A stretch of DNA of 64,000 nt from Sphingomonas sp. PP-CE-3A-406 (GTDB lineage: Bacteria > Pseudomonadota > Alphaproteobacteria > Sphingomonadales > Sphingomonadaceae), in the NCBI RefSeq assembly GCF_003688625.1, contig NZ_RCWY01000001.1, positions 372,001 to 436,000 of the forward strand. The letters are read 5' to 3'. Of the stretch, positions 9,099 to 16,911 are shown piece by piece (position 1 is the first letter of the stretch; every line of letters begins with the position of its first letter). The translations under genes were made by a program, and so were the position numbers. The notes beneath the pieces are model-generated. The model ran no database searches. It had not been told where the DNA came from and saw only the letters and a program-made list of their open reading frames with translations.

Positions 9099-9394
9099 CG
9101 CGACCGTCTACCCCGTTGTACCATGCACGCACCCTTCGCACGATGCGGCGATCGGGTCGACGTTCCCGGCTGAAATCTCGCCGAATTCCGTTTCGATGTT
9201 TACCGTAACGTTGGCGGATGGCCGTAACGAAAGGCCCCACCACGCACGAGAGCCCCAGACGATCTTACCTCTCGCATGAGCGGCTGGATCAGCCCTTCGT
9301 GCGCCATCGCCATCACTACCGAGAGCTCCATGTTTTCAGATCGACCTTCTCATGGTCGAACGATAGCACGAATACGCCGTCACGTTGGTCTAGC
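9099..9394. other. Gene-free stretch upstream of the antiporter operon
   Basis: These 296 bases lie between the antiporter operon start and the end of the nitronate monooxygenase gene. No convincing coding frame was seen on either strand. Since the operon reads leftward from 9098, its promoter should be here, but no clear -35/-10 pair or operator could be picked out by eye. Confidence 0.5.
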
Positions 9395-10354
9395 TCAGAC
9401 ACCGATCCGGACGCGCGCCGCGCGATACTCGCGTTCGAGGCGGTCGACCCTGGCGGAAACGCTCTCGACTTCGGTGACCGCTCCGATGCCTTGGCCCGAA
9501 CCCCAGATGTCGCGCCACGCCTTGGGCTTCGATCCGTTGCCGCCGCCGAAGTCCATCGTCTTCAGATCACCTTCGGGCAGCGCGTCCGGGTCCATGCCCG
9601 CCGCGACGATCGATGCGCGGAGGTAGTTGCCGTGCACGCCGGTGAACAGGTTCGAATAGACGATGTCGGACGCTTTGCCCGCGACGATGCCGTCCTTGTA
9701 CGCTTGGTCCGCGTTCGCTTCGGTTGTCGCGATGAACGGCGAGCCGATATAGCCGAAGTCCGCACCCATCGCCTGCGCGGCGAGCACCGCGTCGCCGGTT
9801 GCGATCGAGCCCGACAGCGCGAGCGGACCGTCGAACCACTGGCGGATCTCCTGGATGATCGCGAACGGCGAAAGGCGGCCCGCATGGCCACCCGCACCGG
9901 CGGCAACGGCGATCAGGCCGTCTGCACCCTTTTCGATCGCTTTCCGCGCGAACCGGTCGTCGATCACGTCGTGCAGCGTGATGCCGCCCCAGCCGTGTAC
10001 CGCGGTGTTGAGGTCCTCGCGTGCGCCGAGCGAGGTGATGACGATCGGCACCTGCCATTTGGCGCAGGTCTCGAGATCGCTCTCGAGCCGGTCATTGGAT
10101 TTGTGGACGATCTGGTTGACCGCGAACGGTGCCGCCGGGCGATCGGGATTCGCGCGGTTATGCGCGCTGAGCTCCTCGGTGATCCGATGCAGCCACTCGT
10201 CGAGCATCGCCTGCGGGCGCGCATTGAGCGCGGGGAACGATCCGACGATGCCCGCCTTGCACTGCGCGATCACCAGCTCGGGGCCGGAAATGATGAACAG
10301 CGGCGAGCCGATGACAGGCAGGCGCAGGTTTTTTAGAATAGCGGGTACGGTCAT
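9395..10354 (-). CDS. Nitronate monooxygenase / 2-nitropropane dioxygenase family
   Basis: The 319-residue product is a TIM-barrel FMN enzyme. N-terminal LRLPVIGSPLFIISGPELV and GIVGSFPALNARP match the family. DGLIAVAAGAGGHAGR is the FMN-phosphate and catalytic His region (GGHAG). Later, ALSGSIATGDAVLAAQAMGAD and DFGYIGSPFIATTEA complete the barrel. Members oxidise alkyl nitronates such as propionate-3-nitronate; some reduce quinones with NAD(P)H, so the exact substrate is open. It is a single gene, with a strong hairpin separating it from the upstream paoABC operon. Confidence 0.9.
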   Translation of the reverse strand: MTVPAILKNLRLPVIGSPLFIISGPELVIAQCKAGIVGSFPALNARPQAMLDEWLHRITEELSAHNRANPDRPAAPFAVNQIVHKSNDRLESDLETCAKWQVPIVITSLGAREDLNTAVHGWGGITLHDVIDDRFARKAIEKGADGLIAVAAGAGGHAGRLSPFAIIQEIRQWFDGPLALSGSIATGDAVLAAQAMGADFGYIGSPFIATTEANADQAYKDGIVAGKASDIVYSNLFTGVHGNYLRASIVAAGMDPDALPEGDLKTMDFGGGNGSKPKAWRDIWGSGQGIGAVTEVESVSARVDRLEREYRAARVRIGV

Positions 10355-10398
10355 GCCAGTTTCCTAGCGCAACCCATTCGCCCACGCCAGACCCGGTT

Positions 10399-10439
10399 TG
10401 CCCTCCACCCATGCCGGCAACGCGGCAAGGTGGAGGGCA
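10399..10439 (-). terminator. Hairpin after the paoABC operon
   Basis: A perfect 11-bp inverted repeat, TGCCCTCCACC (10399-10409) and GGTGGAGGGCA (10429-10439), lies 5 bases past the paoC stop and before the nitronate monooxygenase start. No U-run follows in the leftward direction, so it may be a pause, an mRNA 3'-end stabiliser or a factor-dependent terminator. Confidence 0.5.
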
Positions 10440-10444
10440 GGGTA

Positions 10445-12637
10445 TCAGGCCATCTTGCCGATGACCTTGTCGAGCGTCAGCGGGTATTCGCGGATGCGGA
10501 CGCCGCATGCGTTGTATACCGCATTGGCGATCGCGGCGCCGACGCCGCACAGGCCGAGTTCACCGATCCCCTTCGCCTTCATGGGCGACGACTTTTCGTC
10601 GAGCTCGTCCATGAAGAACACGTCCTGCATCGGAATGTCGGCGTGCGCGGGCACGTGATATTCGGCGAGGTCGTGGTTGACGAAATAGCCGAACCGCGTG
10701 TCGACGATCGCGTCCTCCATCAGTGCCGCGCCGACGCCCATCGTCATCGCGCCGATCACCTGGCTGCGTGCCGATTTCGGGTTGAGGATACGACCCGCGG
10801 CGAACGCACCGCTCATCCGGCGGACGCGGATCTCGCCGGTCGCCGAGTCGACGCCGACCTCGACGAAATGCGCGCCGAACGTGGCTTGCGCGTACGTCTT
10901 GGTGAGGTCTCCGAACTCGATCGAATCCTCTGCCGACAGCCCAGCATCGCCTGCGGCTTCCGACAGCGAGACGCTGCGGTTGCCCGATTTCACCTTGCCG
11001 TCCTCGAACACGACGTCGGTCGAGTTGAAGCCGAGTTTCTGAGAAACCCGCTCGCGCAACGCCATGCACGCCGCATAGACGCCCGCGGTCGAGCTGTTGC
11101 CGCCCCACTGGCCGCCTGAACCGGACGAGGCCGGGAAGCTGCTGTCGCCGAGCAGGACGATGACCTTGTCCATCGGTACGCCCATCATCTCGGCAACCGT
11201 CTGGCCGATGATCGTGTAGCTGCCGGTGCCGATGTCGGTCATGTCGGTGGCCACGGTGACGACGCCCTTCTTGTCGATCCCGACGCGCGCACCCGACTTC
11301 ATCGTGACGTTGTCGCGGAACGCCGACGCCATGCCCATGCCGACCAGCCAGCGGCCATCCCGGACTTGCCCCGGGACGGGGTTGCGCTTGTTCCAGCCGA
11401 AGCGTTCGGCGCCGGTCTTCAGGCAGCCGACGAGGTCGCGTTGCGAAAACTGGCGCGACGGCTTTTCCGGATCGACCTGCGTGTCGTTGATGATGCGCAG
11501 CTGGACTGGATCCATCTTCAGCTTCTCGGCGAGCTCGTCCATCGCCGCTTCGAGCGCGAGCAGGCCGACCGCCTCGCCCGGCGCACGCATCGCGTTGCCC
11601 TCGGGAAGGTCGAGCACGGCGAGACGCGTCGCGGTCATGCGGTTGGCGCCGGCGTAGAGCAGGCGGGTCGCGTTCGGCGCGGTCTCGGGGCCACCGCCGG
11701 GGAGATCGCCCGACCAGCTCTCATGCGCGATCGCGGTGATCTTGCCGTCCTTCTGCGCACCGATGCGCAGGCGCTGGATCGTCGCGGGGCGATGCGTCGT
11801 GTTGTTCATCACCTGCGGCCTCGCAAGCGCGAGCTTCACCGGACGCCCGCCGATCGCACGCGAGCCAAGTGCGGCCATCACCGCATCGCTACGGACCCAC
11901 AGCTTCGAACCAAACCCGCCGCCGACATAGGGCGACATCACGTGGATGCTTTCCTTCGGCAGGAGCAGCGTTTCGCTCATGTCGCCGACCGCCCAGGCGA
12001 TCATCTGGTTGGAGGTCCAGAGGGTAAGCTTGCCGTCCTTCCATGCCGCGGTGGTGGAGTGCGGCTCCATCATCATGTGGCTCTGGTCGGGCGTGGTGTA
12101 GCGCTCGTCGAGCTTGACCGCTGCCTTGGCGAACGCTCCCGCAAAGTCACCGACGGCGGTGTCGGGGGTGCCACTTTTCGGCTTCGTTGCCGACGCTTTA
12201 GAGGCGGCGAGGTCGAAATTGCCCTTGGCCCGCGCGTAGTTGACGCGCAGCAGCTTGGTGGCGGCGCGTGCCTGCTCGAACGTCTCTGCTACGACGACAG
12301 CCACGGCCTGGTCGTAATGCTGGACTTCGGGGCCGGCGAGCATCCGTGCGGTGTGGTTCTTCGCCTTGCCGAGCTTGCCGGCGTTTTCATAGGTGACGAC
12401 CGCGAGCACGCCTGGGGCAGCCTTTGCGTCGGCGGTGTCGATGCTCTCGATGCGGCCCTTGGCGATTGCCGCGCCGAGGATGTAGCCATAGGCGGCGTTG
12501 GGCGCGGCATCGTTGCGTTCATAGGCGTAGTGCGCGGTGCCGGTGGTCTTGAGCTTGCCGTCGACGCGGTCGAGCGGCTTGCCGAGCACCTTCATGCGGT
12601 CGGTCGGGTTCGCCGTGGCGGGGGTATCGAACTTCAT
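10445..12637 (-). CDS. paoC: Aldehyde oxidoreductase, molybdenum-binding subunit PaoC
   Basis: The ATG at 12637 starts a 730-residue xanthine-oxidase-family large subunit. Family marks are YVGGGFGSKLW (molybdopterin binding), NAMRAPGEAVGLLALE (the Arg position conserved in PaoC-like aldehyde oxidases), GSGGQWGGNSSTAG and, near the C-terminus, KGIGELGLCG, whose Glu is the catalytic base. It lies 5 bases past the FAD subunit stop and is the last gene of a three-gene operon. E. coli PaoABC is a periplasmic enzyme that oxidises aromatic aldehydes using molybdopterin cytosine dinucleotide. No PaoD-type maturation gene is next to it. Confidence 0.93.
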   Translation of the reverse strand: MKFDTPATANPTDRMKVLGKPLDRVDGKLKTTGTAHYAYERNDAAPNAAYGYILGAAIAKGRIESIDTADAKAAPGVLAVVTYENAGKLGKAKNHTARMLAGPEVQHYDQAVAVVVAETFEQARAATKLLRVNYARAKGNFDLAASKASATKPKSGTPDTAVGDFAGAFAKAAVKLDERYTTPDQSHMMMEPHSTTAAWKDGKLTLWTSNQMIAWAVGDMSETLLLPKESIHVMSPYVGGGFGSKLWVRSDAVMAALGSRAIGGRPVKLALARPQVMNNTTHRPATIQRLRIGAQKDGKITAIAHESWSGDLPGGGPETAPNATRLLYAGANRMTATRLAVLDLPEGNAMRAPGEAVGLLALEAAMDELAEKLKMDPVQLRIINDTQVDPEKPSRQFSQRDLVGCLKTGAERFGWNKRNPVPGQVRDGRWLVGMGMASAFRDNVTMKSGARVGIDKKGVVTVATDMTDIGTGSYTIIGQTVAEMMGVPMDKVIVLLGDSSFPASSGSGGQWGGNSSTAGVYAACMALRERVSQKLGFNSTDVVFEDGKVKSGNRSVSLSEAAGDAGLSAEDSIEFGDLTKTYAQATFGAHFVEVGVDSATGEIRVRRMSGAFAAGRILNPKSARSQVIGAMTMGVGAALMEDAIVDTRFGYFVNHDLAEYHVPAHADIPMQDVFFMDELDEKSSPMKAKGIGELGLCGVGAAIANAVYNACGVRIREYPLTLDKVIGKMA

Positions 12638-12642
12638 GGCGA

Positions 12643-13593
12643 TCAGGCCTTTGCGTCTTCGAACACGGCGCCGATGGTGCGTTCGACCAACGGCAGCTTG
12701 AACGCGTTGTGGGAGGTGGTGCGAGCGCCCGCGAGGACCGCCGATGCGGTCGCCTTGGCGCCGTTGGGCATCTGCGCCTCGGCCGATTCGACGCGCCACG
12801 GCTTGTGCGCCAGGCCACCGAAGGCGAGACGGCCGCGACCGCCAGGCTGGATCACGGCAGCAACCGAGATCAGCGCGAACGCGTAGGACGCACGGTCGCG
12901 CACCTTCTGGTAGATGTGCGTGCCACCGATCGGCTTCGGCAACGTCACAGCCGTGATCAGCTCGCCATGCGCGAGCGATGTCTCGATGTTCGGCGTCGCG
13001 CCAGGAAGACGGTGGAAGTCCGCGATCGGGATCGCGCGGGTCTGGCCAGCGGCGTTCACCGTCTCGACGGTCGCATCCAGCACGCGCATCGCAACGGCCA
13101 TGTCGCTGGGGTGCGTCGCGATGCACGCCTCGCTCGTGCCCATCACGGCCAGGTTGCGGTTGAACCCGCCGATCGCTGCGCAGCCGCTGCCGGGCTGGCG
13201 CTTGTTGCAGGGCTTGGTCGTGTCGTAGAAATACGGGCAGCGCGTCCGCTGGAGCAGATTGCCCGCGGTCGTCGCCTTGTTGCGCAGCTGGCCCGAGGCA
13301 CCGGACACCAACGCGCGGCTGAGCACGCCGTAATCCTTCCGCACGCGCGCATCGGCGGCGAGGTCGGTATTGCGAACCAGAGCACCGACCCGGAGGCCGC
13401 CCTCCGACGTCGGCATGATCTTGTCGAGGCCAAGGCCGTTGACGTCGATCAGGTGCTGCGGCGTCTCGATCTGGAGCTTCATCAGGTCGAGCAGATTGGT
13501 GCCGCCTGCGATGAACTTCGCGCCCGGCGTGCGGATGGCGGCGCTGGCCGCCTCCTTGGCCGAAGTGGCGCGCTCGTAGGTGAAGGCCTTCAT
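12643..13593 (-). CDS. paoB: Aldehyde oxidoreductase, FAD-binding subunit PaoB
   Basis: The ATG at 13593 overlaps the small-subunit stop by 4 bases and gives 316 residues. The FAD-binding signature [15 protein letters not shown] is near residue 30 and [14 protein letters not shown] follows at about 110. The Cys residues in RCPYF, KPCNKR and GSGCAAIGG match the extra [4Fe-4S] insertion known in E. coli PaoB and absent from ordinary xanthine dehydrogenase FAD subunits. This separates the locus from purine-degrading enzymes. Confidence 0.92.
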   Translation of the reverse strand: MKAFTYERATSAKEAASAAIRTPGAKFIAGGTNLLDLMKLQIETPQHLIDVNGLGLDKIMPTSEGGLRVGALVRNTDLAADARVRKDYGVLSRALVSGASGQLRNKATTAGNLLQRTRCPYFYDTTKPCNKRQPGSGCAAIGGFNRNLAVMGTSEACIATHPSDMAVAMRVLDATVETVNAAGQTRAIPIADFHRLPGATPNIETSLAHGELITAVTLPKPIGGTHIYQKVRDRASYAFALISVAAVIQPGGRGRLAFGGLAHKPWRVESAEAQMPNGAKATASAVLAGARTTSHNAFKLPLVERTIGAVFEDAKA

Positions 13594-14234
13594 GCCGTGC
13601 GCTCCGTGCCCGCGACGTCGTGGATCGCGTCGATGATGTTCGCATAAGCACCGCAGCGGCAGATGTTGCCGCTCATCCGCTCGCGCAGCTCGTCGGTGGT
13701 GACGGCAGGCTTTGCTGCGATGTCGCCGGTGACATGGCTGGGAATGCCCGCCTTGATTTCGCCGAGCGTCGCGACGGCCGAGCAGATCTGGCCGGGGGTG
13801 CAATAGCCGCACTGGTAGCCGTCATGCTTGACGAATGCCGCCTGCATCGCGTGCAGCTTCTCGGGCGTGCCGAGACCCTCGATCGTCGTGATCTCTTCGC
13901 CCTCGTGCATGACCGCGAGCGTCAGGCAACTGTTGATGCGGCGGCCCTCGACGATCACCGTGCACGCACCGCATTGGCCATGATCACAGCCCTTCTTGGT
14001 GCCGGTGAGCTTCAAATTCTCGCGCAGTGCGTCGAGCAGCGTGGTGCGCGTGTCGACGGTTAGCTTGGTGGTTCGGCCGTTGACCTTGAGCGTGACCGGC
14101 ATGGTCGGCGGGGCCGTTTGCGCGGCGCCCTGTGTCTGCGCCTGAGCGCTAGGTGCCGCCGCCAGCGTGGCCGACGCGACACCGCCGGCGATCACGCCGC
14201 GGCGCGATACCGGAAAACCTTCATCCTGATGCAT
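13590..14234 (-). CDS. paoA: Aldehyde oxidoreductase, [2Fe-2S] subunit PaoA with Tat signal
   Basis: The 214-residue small subunit carries an N-terminal twin-arginine signal ([17 protein letters not shown] ending near Ala-Gln-Ala at about residue 32), so the assembled complex is probably exported folded. The plant-type [2Fe-2S] motif [15 protein letters not shown] comes first, then the C-terminal motif [12 protein letters not shown] and CRCGAY. It is first in the paoABC operon. The region upstream holds a promoter for this operon and a divergent small gene. Confidence 0.93.
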   Translation of the reverse strand: MHQDEGFPVSRRGVIAGGVASATLAAAPSAQAQTQGAAQTAPPTMPVTLKVNGRTTKLTVDTRTTLLDALRENLKLTGTKKGCDHGQCGACTVIVEGRRINSCLTLAVMHEGEEITTIEGLGTPEKLHAMQAAFVKHDGYQCGYCTPGQICSAVATLGEIKAGIPSHVTGDIAAKPAVTTDELRERMSGNICRCGAYANIIDAIHDVAGTERTA

Positions 14235-14332
14235 ATAAACCCCTGTATATGTTAACCGAACGGACGAACCCCGGCAAAGTTGCGCTCCGTCGTGTCGGTT
14301 TTGTTCCGCTGATTTGTCGACAAGGTATTGGA

Positions 14333-14533
14333 ATGCGTACGATCTCTTCCGCCGTTTCGGTGCGGCTGTATCATCTTGATGACAGCGGCGAGGGCGGCGC
14401 AGCGACGACGCTGTTCTACGGTCCGCTAGGCGAGGCGCTGATCATCGCCGCGCAACAGGAGGAGGACGTGCAGGCGGGACTGTATCTGGCGACCGAAAAC
14501 GACGTCGTCGCGTATCTGGATCTGGAGGACTAG
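14333..14533 (+). CDS. Small acidic hypothetical protein
   Basis: A 66-residue frame begins with ATG at 14333 and ends at 14533. It encodes MRTISSAVSVRLYHLDDSGE and ends in VVAYLDLED. The protein is acidic, has no signal peptide or membrane helix, and looks like one small beta-rich domain. It is divergent from paoA and is followed by a palindromic repeat. An earlier in-frame ATG at 14249 would add 28 residues of different composition and is less likely. No family is recognised. Confidence 0.55.
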   Translation: MRTISSAVSVRLYHLDDSGEGGAATTLFYGPLGEALIIAAQQEEDVQAGLYLATENDVVAYLDLED

Positions 14534-14573
14534 CGGCGAGTTAGCGATATAGCGCCGCTCTACCCCAATAGCG

Positions 14574-14677
14574 CCACCCCGGCGAAGGCCGAGGCCCAGT
14601 TGGAAAGGTGGCAATAACGGATCGCGATCCGTCGTTAGCAACACCTCCCAACTGGGCCCCGGCCTTCGCCGGGGTGG
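14574..14677. repeat. Palindromic repeat family A, copy 1
   Basis: The element is 104 bp with 30-base arms starting CCACCCCGGCGAAGGCCGAG and ending in CCTTCGCCGGGGTGG, the arms meeting at CAGTTGG/CCAACTG. The loop contains its own perfect 16-bp palindrome, ACGGATCGCGATCCGT. It lies between convergent genes (the small protein and the dihydrolipoyl dehydrogenase-like gene). Two near-identical elements occur at 33005-33108 and 49709-49811. Confidence 0.9.
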
Positions 14678-14718
14678 TACTCTTTTCTCGGGGTCGTGTA
14701 CGTTTCTATCGGTTTCAG

Positions 14719-16134
14719 TTACGTCCCGGGAGTGAACCCGTCATCCCGATCCGGCGGGGTAGGCGCATGCACTTCGGCGCAGATCGAGCGCAGCGCGCCC
14801 TTCATCCCCTCCTCGAACGTCGGATGATAGATCGGCAGGTCGAGCACCTCCGTCGCGGTCCAGCCGCTCTGGATCGCCCAGGCGATCAGGTGCGCACTGT
14901 GCTCGACCGCCGGCCCCGCCATCGTCGCACCGGTCAGCCGGCCATCGCGACGATCCGCATAGAAGCGCACCAGCCCGGCATTGCACGCCTCGACCTTAGC
15001 GCGGCCCTGGTCATCATACGACGCCGTACCGATCACGCTGTCGGCATCATCATCCTCCGCGATCTTGCCGATCACCGCGACGTTGGGGTGCGTGAAGGTG
15101 ATCGCGAACGGCACGGTGCGCTTGCCCGGCGTCACCTCGGGATAGCTTGTCGCGTTACGCCCGGCGATCGTTCCCTCGACCGACGCTTCGTGCAGCACCG
15201 CGCGATCATGGTCCGCGTCGCCGGCGATGAAGATCGGCGCGGTGCCGCACTGCATCGTCTCGCGGTCGAAGTCCGGCATACCGTGGTCATCGAGCGCGAG
15301 GCCGGTCGTCTCCAGTCCAATGTCCTTGACCTGAGGCGGCCGTCCGGTCGCGACGAGCAGATAGTCGAAGCGTCGTTCGCCCGACACCGACCCGGTCCAG
15401 GCCAGGTTGACGCCGTCGCCATCCGGTTCGACCGTCAGCTCGACGCCGAGCAGGATCGGCATCTCGCGCGACAGGATCGCATGATATGCCTCGGCGACAT
15501 GCCTGTCCTTCAGCCCGCCGATCGTATCGCCGGTGTCGAACACCATCGTCTCGACACCTAGCCGCGCCATCGCCTGCGCGAGTTCGAGCCCCAGCGCGCC
15601 CGCACCGACGACGCCGATCGATCCGGGCAGGTCGGCGAGTTCGAAAATGCTCTCGTTGGTCAGCACGCGGTCGCGCACCGCGTCGAACATCTCTGGGATC
15701 GCAGGGCTCGATCCAGTCGCGATCACCACGGACTTCGCGTGGACCTCGCGACCGTCGCTGAGCGACAGGATCGTCGCACCTGCAAATTTCGCTCGCGCCT
15801 TGACCTTCACCTCGTCGGGCAGCTTGTCGATCGACTTTTCGACGCCCGCGACGAATGCATCGCGCTCTTTCCGCACGCGCGCCATCACCGCGACGCCATC
15901 GACTTTACCCGACGCTTCGATCCCGAACACCGACGCCTGTTCGACCGCATGCATCGCATTTCCCGCCGCGATCAACAGCTTGGAGGGCATGCATCCCACG
16001 CTCGCGCAGGTCGTGCCGCCAAAGCCTTCGTCGATCAGCAGCGTGCTGGCGCCGTTGCGACGCGCGCTGCGCTCGGCGGCAAGGCCGGCGGTTCCGGCAC
16101 CGATGATCGCCACGTCGCAGGTCAGCTTGGTCAT
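14719..16134 (-). CDS. Dihydrolipoyl dehydrogenase-like flavoprotein disulfide reductase
   Basis: The ATG at 16134 follows GGAGAG and gives 471 residues. The FAD motif VAIIGAGTAGLAAERSARR is at the N-terminus. The redox disulfide CASVGCMPSK is near residues 42-51. The NAD motif GVVGAGALGLELAQAMARLG is near 170. The C-terminal HPTFEEG supplies the His-Glu pair. It belongs to the class I pyridine nucleotide-disulfide reductases. It is not next to any 2-oxoacid dehydrogenase genes, so it is probably a stand-alone enzyme whose partner is unknown. It is divergent from a GST, which may point to thiol metabolism. Confidence 0.88.
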   Translation of the reverse strand: MTKLTCDVAIIGAGTAGLAAERSARRNGASTLLIDEGFGGTTCASVGCMPSKLLIAAGNAMHAVEQASVFGIEASGKVDGVAVMARVRKERDAFVAGVEKSIDKLPDEVKVKARAKFAGATILSLSDGREVHAKSVVIATGSSPAIPEMFDAVRDRVLTNESIFELADLPGSIGVVGAGALGLELAQAMARLGVETMVFDTGDTIGGLKDRHVAEAYHAILSREMPILLGVELTVEPDGDGVNLAWTGSVSGERRFDYLLVATGRPPQVKDIGLETTGLALDDHGMPDFDRETMQCGTAPIFIAGDADHDRAVLHEASVEGTIAGRNATSYPEVTPGKRTVPFAITFTHPNVAVIGKIAEDDDADSVIGTASYDDQGRAKVEACNAGLVRFYADRRDGRLTGATMAGPAVEHSAHLIAWAIQSGWTATEVLDLPIYHPTFEEGMKGALRSICAEVHAPTPPDRDDGFTPGT

Positions 16135-16236
16135 AAGGCTCTCCGTTGCCGGAGAATTCCGGGGCTGCGACCGAGGAAACCTTCGATGCCGCCCAGCCGT
16201 TCCGCGGTGCAGCACATTCCTAGTCGAAGGACGCTT

Positions 16237-16863
16237 ATGTTAACGCTCCACCACCTGAACTACTCGCGCTCGATCCGCGTGCTGTGGCTGCTCGAAGAGC
16301 TCGGCATCGAATACGACCTCGTCAAATACGAGCGTGACGAGAATTTTCGCGCACCGGCCGCGCTGAAGGCGATCCACCCGCTTGGCAAGGCACCGGTGCT
16401 GGTCGACGGCGACCTGACGCTGGCCGAGAGCGCGCCGATCCTGTCGTACATCGACGCGCGGTACGGCGACCGCCGCTTCTCACCGCCGATCGACAGCGAT
16501 GCCGCCGCGATCCACGACGAGTGGCTGCAATATGTCGAAAGCTCGGCCGCGCTGCCGATCATGATGACGATGTTCGGCAAGCGGATGGGCGGGCTTCCCG
16601 ACGGCCTGACCAAGTTCACCGGCCCCGAGGTTACCAAGACGCTCGACTATATCGGCGCAGGCGTCGGCGACGGTCCGTTTCTGATGGGCGAGCAGCTGAT
16701 GCTGGCGGATATTCAGATGTGCTACATGCTGGCGATCGCCGAAAGCACGGGCCTGCTCAAGGAACATCCCGACGTCGCCGCGTATCTCGACCGCCTGCGC
16801 GCGCGCCCGGCGTTCATCGCCGCGACCGAGATCGGTGGCCCCTTGATGGCACCGCGACGCTGA
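16237..16863 (+). CDS. Glutathione S-transferase
   Basis: The ATG at 16237 gives 208 residues of normal GST length. The thioredoxin-like N-terminal domain reads LTLHHLNYSRSIRVLWLLEE, with LGKAPVLVDGD and LAESAPILSYID, the glutathione-binding turn and Glu-Ser pair. The helical C-terminal domain has the ML-ADIQMCYML helix of the family. It is divergent from the dihydrolipoyl dehydrogenase-like gene across 102 bases. The substrate is not predictable. Confidence 0.92.
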   Translation: MLTLHHLNYSRSIRVLWLLEELGIEYDLVKYERDENFRAPAALKAIHPLGKAPVLVDGDLTLAESAPILSYIDARYGDRRFSPPIDSDAAAIHDEWLQYVESSAALPIMMTMFGKRMGGLPDGLTKFTGPEVTKTLDYIGAGVGDGPFLMGEQLMLADIQMCYMLAIAESTGLLKEHPDVAAYLDRLRARPAFIAATEIGGPLMAPRR

Positions 16864-16911
16864 ACGATCCCGGGTCGGTCCGTCGCGAGACGGGGCGACC
16901 CGGATACGGGC

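Noticed and set aside
6910..9243. A 777-codon minus-strand frame inside the antiporter A-B gene
   Set aside because: It overlaps phaAB in a different frame of the same strand, and only the 935-residue frame gives membrane helices and Mrp motifs.
10445..14234. Xanthine dehydrogenase (xdhABC) as the identity of the molybdenum enzyme
   Set aside because: The FeS subunit is separate with a Tat signal and the FAD subunit has the extra Cys cluster, both features of PaoABC-type aldehyde oxidoreductases.
14719..16134. Mercuric reductase or mycothione/glutathione reductase for the disulfide reductase gene
   Set aside because: There is no HMA domain or C-terminal Cys pair for mercury, and the CASVGC motif and general layout fit the dihydrolipoyl dehydrogenase-like group better; the exact substrate stays open.
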